DNA from: Spiroplasma endosymbiont of Clivina fossor
Lineage (GTDB): Bacteria; Bacillota_I; Bacilli_A; Mycoplasmatales; Nriv7
Length of the DNA: 64,000 nt
Assembly (NCBI RefSeq): GCF_964031115.1
Contig: NZ_OZ035006.1
Span: 1,551,605-1,615,604, forward strand
Reading direction: 5' to 3'
Each line of letters starts with the position of its first letter. Position 1 is the first letter of the stretch. Position numbers and translations under genes: made by a program. Under the pieces are notes generated by a model. That model made no database searches and was not told the origin of the DNA. It was given only the letters and a program-made list of their open reading frames with translations. Positions 42,602 to 52,486 of the stretch are shown here, one piece after another.

Positions 42602-43298
42602 AAAAATTTTTAATTTTGTCGAAAACTCTTGATAAAATTAAAAAAACAATTAGAAAATACCCAATTAAAATTTAAAAAATTATCTGGTAAAATCCAAATC
42701 GATGAAACATTTATTAAAGAAATCCATAAAGGAAATTTCAAATATAAAACTGATCCACGAAGAATTCACCTTGACCCATTCGCAACTAATACTAAATGCT
42801 GTATTCAAATGGCAATTGATAATAATAACAATATTTATGTTAAATCCACAAACACCAAACGTTTACAAAAACAATGAGTTATTGAAAATATGAACAAAGA
42901 ATTAATTAACGAAAATTCAATTATTACTTCTGATATGCAAAAATTATATTTTTTAGTAGCAAAACAAACAAATTCTACTTTATGTGTAACTAAAACAACA
43001 ATTAATCCTGAAGCTAGTTATCGTAACTTAAATAAAATCAGTAAATTATAATCTAGTCTTAAAGAAGCCTTAATTCATTATCATGGTTTAGGTTTTACTA
43101 ATATTCAAAATTATTTAAATCTCTGAAAATGAAAATACCAACATAAGGGCTTAACTCCAAACCAACAAACAGCGGTATTATATTTTAATGTATAAAAAAG
43201 TTAAAGTAAAAATAGTAATTTTACATAAAAGCCTTTTAAAATTATCAAGTTGATGATTTTTTTTTATTTTATCAAGAGTTTTCGACAAAATTAAAAAT
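42602..43298 (+). pseudogene. IS1595-like element with internal 5' deletion
   Basis: Left repeat kept, then a jump to codon ~136 (KQLENTQLKFKKLSGKIQID). A nonsense codon (UAA, near 43048) after KISKL truncates it further. Right repeat present at 43270-43298. Confidence 0.88.
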
Positions 43299-43301
43299 TT
43301 T

Positions 43302-43415
43302 TTACAACAAAAATCATACATAAGAAATATATACTTAATTTGCATATTGAAATAATTTATAGTAAATGATTATTTTTTCTTTTTTAAAAAATACCTAAGA
43401 AAACTAAACGCGACC
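43302..43415. mobile_element. MITE fragment (inverted)
   Basis: 114 bp matching the left end of the MITE (ends AAAACTAAACGCGACC), cut by the IS1595 copy at its left. Confidence 0.8.
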
Positions 43416-43431
43416 CCCTATGTATTTTTAG

Positions 43432-43460
43432 TTGCAAAAAAAATTAAAAGTAGATATAAT
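43432..43460 (+). promoter_or_regulatory. Promoter of tRNA cluster 2
   Basis: TTGCAA (43432-43437), 17-bp spacer, TATAAT (43455-43460), identical in hexamers to the cluster 1 promoter. Confidence 0.78.
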
Positions 43461-43484
43461 TTAAAATGATTGAATTAAACAATT

Positions 43485-43560
43485 GCCTAGTTAGCTCAGT
43501 TGGTAGAGCAACCGGCTGTTAACCGGTAGGTCGTAGGTTCAAGCCCTACACTAGGCGCCA
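43485..43560 (+). tRNA. tRNA-Asn (GTT)
   Basis: Acceptor GCCTAGT/ACTAGGC, anticodon loop CTGTTAA, T-arm GGTTCAAGCCC, encoded CCA. Confidence 0.95.
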
Positions 43561-43567
43561 TTTTTAG

Positions 43568-43643
43568 GGCCCGTTGGTGAAGCGGTTAACACACACGCCT
43601 TTCACGCGTGCATTCACGGGTTCAAATCCCGTACGGGTCACCA
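43568..43643 (+). tRNA. tRNA-Glu (TTC)
   Basis: Acceptor GGCCCGT/ACGGGTC (one G-T pair), anticodon loop CTTTCAC, T-arm GGTTCAAATCC, encoded CCA. A terminator follows. Confidence 0.94.
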
Positions 43644-43658
43644 TTAAGTGATATAAAT

Positions 43659-43692
43659 AATCTAACTTTACAATAAAAGTTGGATTTTTTTG
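43659..43692 (+). terminator. Terminator of tRNA cluster 2
   Basis: Stem AATCTAACTTT / AAAGTTGGATT (one G-T pair) followed by T run. Confidence 0.8.
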
Positions 43693-43722
43693 TTTTTATG
43701 ATAATTTATTAGCTAAAAAATG

Positions 43723-44621
43723 GGGACTGTACAATTAACTGTGTCTCTAAGTAATTAACTTAAATTCACTCTGTCCTCAAATTTTATCATTAAATGTGAA
43801 ATTGCACTACCCCAATTTTTTTAATTTTGTCGAAAACTCTTGATAAAATAAAAAAAATCATCAACTTGATAATTTTAAAAGGCTTTTATGTAAAATTACT
43901 ATTTTTACTTTAACTTTTTTATACATTAAAATATAATACCGCTGTTTGTTGGTTTGGAGTTAAGCCCTTATGTTGGTATTTTCATTTTCAGAGATTTAAA
44001 TAATTTTGAATATTAGTAAAACCTAAACCATGATAATGAATTAAGGCTTCTTTAAGACTAGATTATAATTTACTGATTTTATTTAAGTTACGATAACTAG
44101 CTTCAGGATTAATTGTTGTTTTAATTACACATAAAGTAGAATTTGTTTTTAATTTTGAATTGGCATCGTTCATTTCTTAACCATATTTTGAAATGCTAAA
44201 TAAAATATTTTAAAAACTGATGCGTCATTAGGAAAAATCTTTTTATTCTTAATGACTTTTCTTAGTTGACTATTAACAGATTCAATCGCATTAGTTGTGT
44301 AAATAATCCTTCTAAATTCTTGAGGATATTCAAGAAAAATTATTAAATTATTTCAGTTATTTTTTCATGATTTAGTAATTTGTGGATACTTTTTATTTCA
44401 TTTTTCTGAAAAATGAAATAAAGCAACTAGCGCTATTTCTTCATTAATTGCTGTATAAATTGATTTTAAATCATTAGCTACAAGTTTGCGATCTTTGTAA
44501 GGGACAAATTTTAAACTATTACGAATTTGATGAACGATGCATAATTGGTGCTGTGTTTTTGGGAACACAGCTTCTATTGCATCAGACATTCCAGTTAAAT
44601 TATCGCTACAAGCAACAAGAA
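43723..44621 (-). mobile_element. IS256 fragment split by an IS1595 fragment
   Basis: Right repeat GGGACTGTACAATTAACTG at 43723, then 43818-44150 is a leftward IS1595 3' fragment, then IS256 C-terminal codons resume at 44153 and run to about the second Asp (ACSDN) where the element is cut at 44621. Confidence 0.85.
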
Positions 44622-44727
44622 TCTTGGGTGCATAACTTAAAGGTAGTAAATGAAAAAGACTTTTTTCATTCAATTGTGAATTTATTATACATTTATTAAT
44701 CAAATTTGCAAAACAAAAATTACAAAC
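44622..44727. other. Short unassigned sequence between IS256 and MITE
   Basis: About 105 bp without recognisable gene or repeat. The open frame that crosses it joins IS256, this piece and MITE, so it is an accidental chimera. Confidence 0.5.
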
Positions 44728-45032
44728 GGTCGCGTTTAGTTTTCTTAGGTATTTTTTAAAAAAAGAAAAAATAATCATTTACTATAAATTATTTCAATAT
44801 GCAAATTAAGTATATATTTCTTATGTATGATTTTTGTTGTAAAAAATTATTTTAATGTTAGTTTTATAAGCATTTTAATTAGTTTTTATAACCTTTTATT
44901 AAGATTATGTTTGTTAATATTAAATATTTTGTTTTATTTCTTATTTTTCAAATAAAAAGGTAATCAATTTTTAGGTGCTTTTCTTTCAAAATTATTTAAA
45001 CCTTTGCCTACCTAACAAAACTTTATGCGTCC
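44728..45032. mobile_element. MITE with ISLre2-like ends
   Basis: 305 bp, GGTCGCGTTTAGTTTTCTTA to the inverse of GGACGCATAAAGTTTTGTTA; same length as 18191-18495. No target duplication. Confidence 0.88.
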
Positions 45033-45393
45033 AAGATTCGTGGTTTTAACAAATTTAAGAAAAACTTTGAATATAAATGATGAATGTTTTAAAAAGAAAG
45101 GGGGTGATTATATGATTGGAACTTTCTTGGCCGATGCACCCCAGCAACAGTAGAAAAAATAACAGCTAGTGACGCGATGACTAAATTATGAAATGCAATT
45201 ATAACGGCATTTACTAAAATGTGAGAAATTATTGCTATTAATATGCCACAACTCGGTAACTTCTTTGCTGATTACTGAATCTTCATTTTTCCATTTATTT
45301 TGGCAATATTCTTTATTTGCTTTAAAATGTTTGAAAAATTACTTGGAGCAGTACGCTAATAAAAAAATAAAGTGAGGTGCAAGATGAAATTTT
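45033..45393 (+). pseudogene. Plectrovirus coat-protein gene remnant
   Basis: Contains the end of the small basic gene (matching 50128-50262), RBS AAAGGGGGTGA and a coat-like gene at 45110 (MIGTFLADAP). A 2-nt insertion (GCACCCCAG against GCACCAG) shifts the frame. The rest (DAMTKLWNAIITAFTKMW and the membrane helix) is ~95% the same as 49863-50108. It ends in the first codons of the Zot gene, cut by IS256. Confidence 0.85.
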
Positions 45394-46720
45394 GGGACTG
45401 TACAATTAACTGTGTCTTTAAGTAATTAACTTAAATTCACTCTGTCCTCAAATTTTATCATTAAATGTGAAATTGCACTACCCCAATTTTGAATTGGCAT
45501 CGTTCATTTCTTAACCATATTTTGAAATGCTAAATAAAATATTTTAAAAACTGATGCGTCATTAGGAAAAATCTTTTTATTCTTAATGACTTTTCTTAGT
45601 TGACTATTAACAGATTCAATCGCATTAGTTGTGTAAATAATCCTTCTAAATTCTTGAGGATATTCAAGAAAAATTATTAAATTATTTCAGTTATTTTTTC
45701 ATGATTTAGTAATTTGTGGATACTTTTTATTTCATTTTTCTGAAAAATGATCTAAAGCAACTAGCGCTATTTCTTCATTAATTGCTGTATAAATTGATTT
45801 TAAATCATTAGCTACAAGTTTGCGATCTTTGTAAGGGACAAATTTTAAACTATTACGAATTTGATGAACAATGCATAATTGGTGCTGTGTTTTTGGGAAC
45901 ACAGCTTCTATTGCATCAGACATTCCAGTTAAATTATCGCTACAAGCAACAAGAATATCTTGTAAGCCACGATTTTTCATTTCCGTAAGATTATTAAGTC
46001 AAAATTTGGCGCCCTCATTCTCGCTAATTCACATTCCTAAAATATCTTTTAAACCATCTAAATTAATTCCTAAGGCAAGATAAACTGCTTTATTTATTAT
46101 TCGTTTATCTTGCTTTACTTTAACAACAATACAATCAAAATAAACAATCGGATAAATCTTCTCTAAAGGTTTAGTTTGTCACATTTTAACTTCTTCAATA
46201 ACATCATCAGTTATTTGACTAATTAAACTTTCTGAAATTTCTGCTCCGTGATAGAATTCTTGCAATTGTGCTTTGATATCAGAAATTGTCATTCCTCTTG
46301 CATATAAAGAAATTACTTTTTGATCAAAGTTATCAAATCTTCTTTGTCTTTTCGGAATAATTACTGGTTCAAAAGTACTATTTCGATCTCTTGGTACATC
46401 AATTGCGATTGAACCATTTTTAGTAATAATGGTTTTTTGTGTGTTGCCATTTCTTTTATTATGATTCTCATCAGTTTCAAGATAATCTTTAATTTCCGTA
46501 TTTAACATTCGTTCAGTTAATTTTTTGGTAAATTCCTGAAAAATAGTATTGCCTTTAAATAAATCTTGTGGATTATCAATATTTTCTAAAAAATAATCAA
46601 CAACTTTATCAATTGCGTCAGGTTCTTTTTTTATTTTTTTTTTTTTTGTCATTTTCTGTTCTCCTTCTTTTAAGTATAATTCAGAATGAATTATCGAGAC
46701 ACAGAATTTTGGACAGGCCC
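45394..46720 (-). mobile_element. IS256 element, complete
   Basis: Right repeat GGGACTGTACAATTAACTG at 45394, left repeat ending GGACAGGCCC at 46720. No target duplication visible, so the flanks have been rearranged. Confidence 0.92.
45426..46652 (-). CDS. IS256-family transposase, intact
   Basis: 408 aa with UGA=Trp. N-terminal DNA-binding region ([20 protein letters not shown]), mutator-type core with [11 protein letters not shown]-like first Asp region ([19 protein letters not shown]), [11 protein letters not shown] second Asp, and [15 protein letters not shown] Glu. RBS GGAGAAC. Length matches the IS256 family (~400 aa). With 58023-59243 one of two intact copies here. Confidence 0.9.
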
Positions 46721-47059
46721 AAATAAAATAATGAGCGAATTTCAAAAATGAGAATTGTTATTGAAAATGTTTTTGCTATACTTAAAAAATTTAAAATTAT
46801 TAGTGAAAAATATCGAAATCGTAGAAAAAGATTTGCTTTAAGATTTAATTTAATAGCTTCAATTTATAATTTACAACTATTAGTTTAAATATATTTGATA
46901 ATTTAAAATTTCAGTCTTTTTTTATTGTAAATAATAATTTTTATTATGTTTTAATGACAAAATATTTGTAAAAATAATCTAAAAATTATTTTAATAACAC
47001 TTTTATATTTATTTTAAATTTAAAAATTATAATTATCATATTAATTTTGCAAGAAGTCT
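46721..47059 (+). mobile_element. IS5 3' fragment
   Basis: From NNERISKMRIVIENVFAIL to the IS5 right end (GCAAGAAGTCT at 47059). The beginning is absent at the IS256 border. Confidence 0.9.
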
Positions 47060-47628
47060 AATATCTTTTCTGGTTAAAATAGCTTTAATTTTACGAGCTC
47101 CATAAATTTGGCGACTATCATTAAATGCACTGATAACTTCTTGTTCATAATTATTAACATCAACCGTAGAGCATTTATTAATTTGATAGTAATATGTTGA
47201 TTTTGCTATCTTTAATATTTGACCCATTTTTCGCACGGAATATTTTTCTTTATTATTGTTAATAATTTCTATTTTTTGCCGATTATCAGTGCTGCTTGCT
47301 TTAAAATGTCGTTTTCCATTCGTAATTGGATTAATTCTTTTCGTAAGGCAATCAGTTCATTTTCTTCAACAGTGTGATTATCTTTTGCTTTAAATGACCC
47401 AGAATTATTATAATTTTTAACTCAACTATAAATAGTTGGTTTTGGTAAATTATATTCTTTCCCTAAATTAATAACACTTTTGCCATTTTTGTATAGCATG
47501 ACAATTTGTTTTTTAAATTCTTCAGAGTAGGAGGTTTTATTTCCCATTTTTATATTCCTTCTTTCTTAATAATTTTGAAGTCTATATAATTATGGTCCAA
47601 TTTATTGTAGCCTATCCAATAAAACTAT
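47060..47628 (-). mobile_element. IS3 element, 5' portion
   Basis: Left end (TGGATAGGCTACAATAAATT on the minus strand) near 47628, orfA 47269-47547 (92 aa, UAG after GKK) and the first ~70 codons of orfB (to KAILTRKDI). It is cut by the IS5 fragment at 47060. The orfB start region shows the same A6 slip site as the 30-kb copy. Confidence 0.88.
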
Positions 47629-47686
47629 ACTTAAAGATATGAATATAATGTAATTAAGTATTATTCATCAATATTTTTTTAAAAAA

Positions 47687-48307
47687 TTAATGAGTTTGTT
47701 TGATTTCATTTTTCAAGGCTCTTTTTGCTTTAATTTTTTGAATAATAAAGCGGATTAATTTTTCAAATTTAATTGCAAAATATATTGCTCCGCCTCATCA
47801 AAAAACAAATATTCCTGCTAGCATAATACCACTATTGAATTTACCAAAGAATTTAACCATCTCTTCATTCATAAATTTATTAAATTCATCACTTGTTCCA
47901 GTTATTCATTTAGTATCGATTGCTGTTAATGCACAAAGTAATAAGCTTATAAAGATAAAAATGATACTTAATAATATTTTTAACCACTGCTTTTTAAAAT
48001 AATTTTTAATTCTTAATTTTAATGGCATTTTTTCTTTTGAATTATCTTTTTTAAATAATTTTCCTAAAAGTTTTTTCATTTTTATTCTCCTTTCGTGTTT
48101 AAAAATTTTTAATTTTCGGTTTTCAATTATTAAGTCTGATTTTTGATTAATATGAATAGTATTTCACTTTTCTAATTCTAAAATTTCTTTATTTTTTTCC
48201 ATTATTATGTATTTAAGAGTATTAACACTATTCTCTAATATGACATTAGCAATTTTTAATTTGTCATTCTCTGTTTCTAATTCTTGTTTTTTAGTTCATT
48301 TTTCCAT
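47687..48307 (-). CDS. Plectrovirus membrane protein with N-terminal coiled-coil extension
   Basis: From ATG 48307 (MEKWTKKQELETENDKLKIA) the frame has no stop and continues into MKKLLGKLFKKDNSKEK (internal ATG at 48079 with its own GAAAGGAGAATAAAA RBS). It then runs through two membrane helices to KNEIKQTH at 47687, 206 aa in total. Provirus 2 has only the 130-aa inner form (62038-62430). So this locus either makes two proteins from nested starts or is an extended fusion. Role unknown; a minor virion or assembly protein is likely. Confidence 0.6.
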
Positions 48308-48310
48308 TTT

Positions 48311-48559
48311 TTACCTACCTTTAATTACAATAAATAAGGCAATAAGTACACAAGTAACACCAAGAATGGTAAAAATTGGATGTTGCGAAAATGTTCGTGC
48401 CATTGGTTTAAATAGTTCTAAAATTGTTAAATTGCTAGTAATAAACTTTTGGAAATTGGCAAGACCTTCGCTAATATAATTCGTTAAAGTTTCAAAATGA
48501 CTACCAGCCAATAATCCAAGAACAGTTATTAAGATAAAAATAATAATTAGTTTAAACAT
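48311..48559 (-). CDS. Plectrovirus small membrane protein (82 aa)
   Basis: MFKLIIIFILITVLGLLAGS, a middle amphipathic part and a second helix (IFTILGVTCVLIALFIVIKGR). Almost identical to 62453-62701 in provirus 2 (one or two changes), showing strong constraint. Two transmembrane segments; possible minor coat or morphogenesis protein. Confidence 0.75.
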   Translation of the reverse strand: MFKLIIIFILITVLGLLAGSHFETLTNYISEGLANFQKFITSNLTILELFKPMARTFSQHPIFTILGVTCVLIALFIVIKGR

Positions 48560-48561
48560 TG

Positions 48562-48848
48562 TTAGTTACCTTGCTTTGTTTTTATTGGTTTTATTTGTTT
48601 TTTAGCTTTTCCTCATGCACTTAATCGACCCTTATTTTTAACCGCATATTGGCGTTGTTTTTCTAAATTAACTTGTTGACTACCAAATCCGAGAATAATT
48701 GCCATAAGAAATTCTGCAGCCAGCGTTAAGAATAAAGGAAATATTAGTTGAATATTCGTTCCCGGCACTTCTCAAGACTTCAAATTAAATCAAAAACTTT
48801 ATAAAGCATTTGGGCGAGAAAGTCGGCCATTTTTGCGAGATTTTCCAT
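48562..48848 (-). pseudogene. Plectrovirus membrane gene with 2-nt frameshift
   Basis: Starts MENLAKMADFLAQMLYKVFD as in 62704-63024, but two extra bases (CTTCTC against CTTC near 48771) shift the frame and stop translation after DLIWSLEKCRERIFN. The remaining part is conserved in the other frame. Confidence 0.75.
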
Positions 48849-48854
48849 TTTTTA

Positions 48855-49838
48855 TTATTCCTTTTCTTTCATTTTTCTTAAAAATTTGCTAAATTTATCC
48901 ATTTTTAAATATTCCAAGTCTTCTAAATCAATTGCTGTGTCATTATAGTATTTGTCTTCATAGTCAGGATTCACTTTTGCATTTAAGTAATCTCTTAAAA
49001 ACGCTAGGTAAAAAGAATTGTAAGTGTTTAATATTGGTAAAGGAATTTTTAGTTTAAAAAAATAAATATCAAGTTCAGGAATATCGCGATATTTAATGCG
49101 ACGACCCTTTTTACTATTTTTAGCATTAATTAAGGTGTTTCGTCAGCGTTCATATTCTTCAATGCTCGTAAACGTACCATAGATGACTTTTAAGTAGGGA
49201 CGAAAAATATTAACGGGTTTTTTACGAATGCCCACAATCACATTATTGGCAATATCACGAACTTTAACTCAAATATGTTTATCTCTTTGACCACTAGCGA
49301 GAACAATATGACCGAAATGGCGTGCCAGAGCAAAATATTCTTGAATACCGGTTTCTTCGTTTTTGGTATTATTTTTTTCTCAATCCGTTCCTTCTAAAAA
49401 TAAATTGGTTTCATCTCATAACAGTAAGGTTTTGTCTGGTAATACCGGATAATCAAAGTCTAACAATCCCATATGTCCTAAACTTAATTTTTGGGTTTCT
49501 AGTAATGGAAAGGTTGATGCGATGTGATATTTCTTCTTTTTTAATAATTTTGATGCGTATACTAGAAAAGCAGTTTTTCCAGTTCCTAATGAACCAATAA
49601 CAATATTTAATGGTGAGTTTTTTAAGAAATTAATAACTTTGTTAATTTGTGTTAAATTACCGATTTTAAAAAGGAAAATTAAAATACAACCCGCTAAAAA
49701 TAAATAGCTTACAATGTTTTTAAAATAACCGTTGTAAATGTATCAAATTGCTCCCCAATGTCATAAAATTAAAAATGAGGTGCGATTCAATTCAATAAAA
49801 TGGTTATTTTTTTCTATTACTCATTTGCAAAATTTCAT
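48855..49838 (-). CDS. Zot-type plectrovirus assembly ATPase
   Basis: 327 aa with UGA=Trp. An N-terminal membrane segment (residues ~42-60) precedes a P-loop domain: Walker A IGSLGTGKTAF (82-89) and Walker B TLLLWDE (~137-143). Then RHFGHIVLASGQRDKHIW and a charged C-terminus. Filamentous-phage pI/Zot proteins are inner-membrane ATPases that drive virion export. Start chosen at MKFCKWVIEKNNHFIEL behind GAGGTGCAAG, shared by the remnant at 45.39 kb. Downstream of the coat-like gene, as in SpV1-type genomes. Confidence 0.85.
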
Positions 49839-49862
49839 CTTGCACCTCACTTTATTTTTTTC

Positions 49863-50108
49863 TTATCGTACTGCCCCAAGTAATTTTTCAAACATTTTAA
49901 AGCAAATAAAGAATATTGCCAAAATAAATGGAAAAATGAAGATTCAGTAGTCAGCAAAGAAGTTACCGACTTGTGGCATATTAACAGCAATAATATCTCA
50001 CATTTTAGTAAACGCTGTCATAATTGCATTTCATAATTTAGTCATCGCATCATTAGCTGTTATTTTTTCTGCTGTTGCTGGTGCATCGGCCAAGAAAGTT
50101 CCAATCAT
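49863..50108 (-). CDS. Plectrovirus coat-like protein
   Basis: 81 aa, UGA=Trp: MIGTFLADAPATAEKITAND, an amphipathic helix (AMTKLWNAIMTAFTKMWDII) and a C-terminal membrane helix (FIFPFILAIFFICFKMFEKL). Very strong RBS (AAAGGAGGTGA), fitting an abundant virion protein. A frameshifted copy is at 45110. Major versus minor coat is not decided by sequence. Confidence 0.7.
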
Positions 50109-50127
50109 ATAATCACCTCCTTTCTCT

Positions 50128-50262
50128 TTAAAACATTCATCATTTATATTCAAAGTTTTTCTTAAATTTGTTAAAACCACGGTTAACCTTAACACTATTG
50201 TATTTTTTCCTAATTAATTTTGAATTTCTTTGGGAATGCATCACAATGTAACTTCTTGACAT
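50128..50262 (-). CDS. 44-aa basic plectrovirus protein
   Basis: MSRSYIVMHSQRNSKLIRKK, rich in Lys/Arg, ending in KKNFEYKWWMF with two UGA-coded Trp. Probably binds nucleic acid. It lies 20 bp upstream of the coat-like gene; a remnant lies at 45.03-45.09 kb. Confidence 0.6.
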
Positions 50263-50273
50263 TACTTTTGCCT

Positions 50274-50504
50274 CTATCTAAATACTGATATTGTTTTTCA
50301 AAGTAACATTAGAATAAATCACACCATAATCGCTGTTAAAAATCAAAAAGCAATGGTTGCTATTAAAAGCCAAAGTGGTGTTTCGGTTAAATCAATTTCT
50401 TTACCACCAGTAATGTAAGCCGGAATAGTTGTAATTTGAATAAATAAATCTCAGAAAGTTTGTTTAATTTGCTCTCAATTAAATTCTTTTAAATTTACCG
50501 TCAT
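50274..50504 (-). CDS. 76-aa plectrovirus membrane protein
   Basis: MTVNLKEFNWEQIKQTFWDL, then two helices ending LIATIAFWFLTAIMVWFILM. Starts 3 nt after the 53-aa gene. Candidate virion protein. Confidence 0.65.
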
Positions 50505-50507
50505 TTT

Positions 50508-50669
50508 TTATTTCCCAAAAATCATTTTTATTGGTAAATACATAATTGAAATTAATGCGAAAAGAAAAGTAATGATAATAATTAATCCGGCAATAAACGC
50601 AACTTGTGCAGGCATTTTTTCTATCGGAATAAACAGTTCTAAGAATTCCATGATAATTTTTCAAAACAT
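50508..50669 (-). CDS. 53-aa plectrovirus membrane protein
   Basis: MFWKIIMEFLELFIPIEKMP and one transmembrane helix (VAFIAGLIIIITFLFALIS). UGA codes Trp at codon 3. Its start overlaps the end of the 73-aa gene (TAATG). Confidence 0.6.
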
Positions 50670-50890
50670 TATTTTTTATCCGCGTTATTTTCTTTTGAAT
50701 TAGGAGCTTTAACTCATTCTTCAAAGCGAGCAATAAATACTTTTTCGTCTTTCGTGAAATTACCAGCATTATTTTTAATGGCATTTTTATATTTAATTCG
50801 CATTTTTATTTTGGCATAAATTTTATAAGCAACATATGCCAATAGCATGATGCTGATAATAATAAATATTAATCCAATCGCAATATTCAT
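50669..50890 (-). CDS. 73-aa plectrovirus membrane protein
   Basis: N-terminal membrane helix (MNIAIGLIFIIISIMLLAYV), Lys-rich cytoplasmic part and acidic tail (KENNADKK). AAGGAG RBS lies in the end of the preceding gene. Confidence 0.6.
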
Positions 50891-50892
50891 CT

Positions 50893-52268
50893 TTAAACTC
50901 CTTTAAAATAGTTATAATTTATATCTTTTTTGTTGTTTTCTTTTTCGGCAATGAAGAAGCTTAATAATTCTTGTCCCTTAATTAATTTGGTTTCATTTTC
51001 TTTTTTATTAATTAGACTTCTTGCAAAATTATAATTATCATATTAATTTTTAAATTTAAAAATAATTTTTAGATTATTTTTACAAATATTTTGTCATTAA
51101 AACATAATAAAAATTATTATTTACAATAAAAAAAGACTGAAATTTTAAATTATCAAATATATTTAAACTAATAGTTGTAAATTATAAATTGAAGCTATTA
51201 AATTAAATCTTAAAGCAAATCTTTTTCTACGATTTCGATATTTTTCACTAATAATTTTAAATTTTTTAAGTATAGCAAAAACATTTTCAATAACAATTCT
51301 CATTTTTGAAATTCGCTCATTATTTTGCTTTTCTTCTTTATTTAAAGGGTTTTTCTTTGATTTTCTTTTAGGAATTAAAACATTATGATTAATTTTTTGT
51401 ATGCCTTGATAACCTAAATCCACTAAAACAGTTGTTTCTGGTAAAAATTTAATTTTTGAATCTTTTAAAATTTTAAAGTCATGGTTTTTACCATAAGAAA
51501 AATCAGAACTAATAATTTTTTTACTATCTTTTTCAATTATAACTTGTGTTTTTATTGTGTGTTTTTTCTTTTTTCCTGAGTAGTGCTGTTTTTGTCTTTT
51601 TTTGGGCGTTGGATTTGGCTTTCAGTTACATCAATTATAACAGTCTTATCTTTGAAATAATCTTTTAATAGTGATTTTTGACCAGTAAGTTGTTGAAAAT
51701 TAGGGTGTTTTATTAAAGTGTCTTCAATTCATTTGATATTTCTATAACAACTACTTTCACTAATATCATAACTTTTTGCAATATGAAAATAAGTTCTATA
51801 TTCTCTTCAATATTCTAAAGTCATTAAAATACGATTTTCTAATGATAATTTATTGGTTCTTCCGCGACGAAATCTCTTTTTTAATTCTTCTATTTTTAAA
51901 ATTTCTAGCATTTTATTAAAAGTAGTATGTTTAATACCAGTTAATCTTAAAAAATTTTTATCACTTATTTGATTATTTTTTTTAAATTTCATTTAAATTC
52001 CACCTTTTTATTAAAAACAACAATTCAATTATATTTTAAATTAATTTTGCAAGAAGTCTATTGAAATTATTTGATATTTACTATCCTTGATTATTCCGAC
52101 ACAAATAGAATTTTCATATTTTCCTTAATAAACAAATCGCTTTGGAAACCAAATACCGATTTGTTTATTAAATCACGGAATTTTTGGTGCTTTAATAAGC
52201 ATTGCGTTTTGTGTTTCTTTTAAAAGATATTTCTTAGTATTTAAGAAAATGTTTTCAATGTTTTTCAT
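50893..52268 (-). pseudogene. Plectrovirus early gene, nonsense mutation plus IS5
   Basis: Starts MKNIENIFLNTKKYLLKETQ and reads to WFPKRFVY, then UAA; the frame continues (GKYENSICVGIIKDSKYQII) to the IS5 at 51014-52059 (duplication ATT) and resumes NKKENETKLIKGQELLSFF to NYNYFKG. Related to the tailed-phage gene at 7612-7989. Two independent hits indicate a dead provirus. Confidence 0.8.
51014..52059 (-). mobile_element. IS5-family element, variant left end
   Basis: 1,046 bp; transposase frames identical to the others (orfA from 51992, orfB end 51163). Near the left end a 14-bp segment is inverted between AAAATT and AATTTT and about 22 bp are missing. Duplication ATT flanks it. Confidence 0.9.
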
Positions 52269-52327
52269 AATAAATTACCTTTCTTATAGATAAACTAAGT
52301 TATATTAACTAAGTTTGTTAGTTAACT

Positions 52328-52376
52328 TAGTTTTTTAAACACTTATATATCGCAGATTTAAGTGTTTAAAAAACTA
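52328..52376. promoter_or_regulatory. 17-bp inverted repeat upstream of provirus 1 genes
   Basis: Arms TAGTTTTTTAAACACTT (52328-52344) and the exact inverse (52360-52376), 15-nt loop. Next to it (52290-52330) lie ACTAAGTTA-type repeats that resemble 7454-7531. Likely the phage intergenic region (origin, terminator or operator). Confidence 0.6.
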
Positions 52377-52436
52377 GTTACTTTTCTTTCAAAATTAATC
52401 AAATACTTTTCCACCTAACAAAAATTTACGCGTCCA
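52377..52436. mobile_element. MITE end fragment
   Basis: ~60 bp ending CCTAACAAAAATTTACGCGTCC, matching the right end of the 42282-42584 MITE. Confidence 0.75.
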
Positions 52437-52459
52437 TTTATTTTAGTTTATTGAATAGT

Positions 52460-52486
52460 AAAAAACATCATTAGTTAAAATGATGT
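52460..52486 (-). terminator. Terminator of helicase gene
   Basis: Stem AACATCATT / AATGATGTT with T run on the minus strand; the helicase stop codon lies in the loop. Confidence 0.8.

Noticed and set aside
44398-44778. 126-aa open frame starting in MITE DNA and ending in IS256
   Set aside because: A chimera across three junctions; only the IS256 part is homologous to anything.
45871-46083. Plus-strand open frame inside IS256 (also seen at 27404 and 28867 on the other strand)
   Set aside because: It recurs with every IS256 copy as the antisense of the conserved catalytic region; no RBS.
50479-50784. 101-aa minus-strand frame over the plectrovirus small genes
   Set aside because: It overlaps three better genes with RBS and membrane helices that follow each other in operon fashion.
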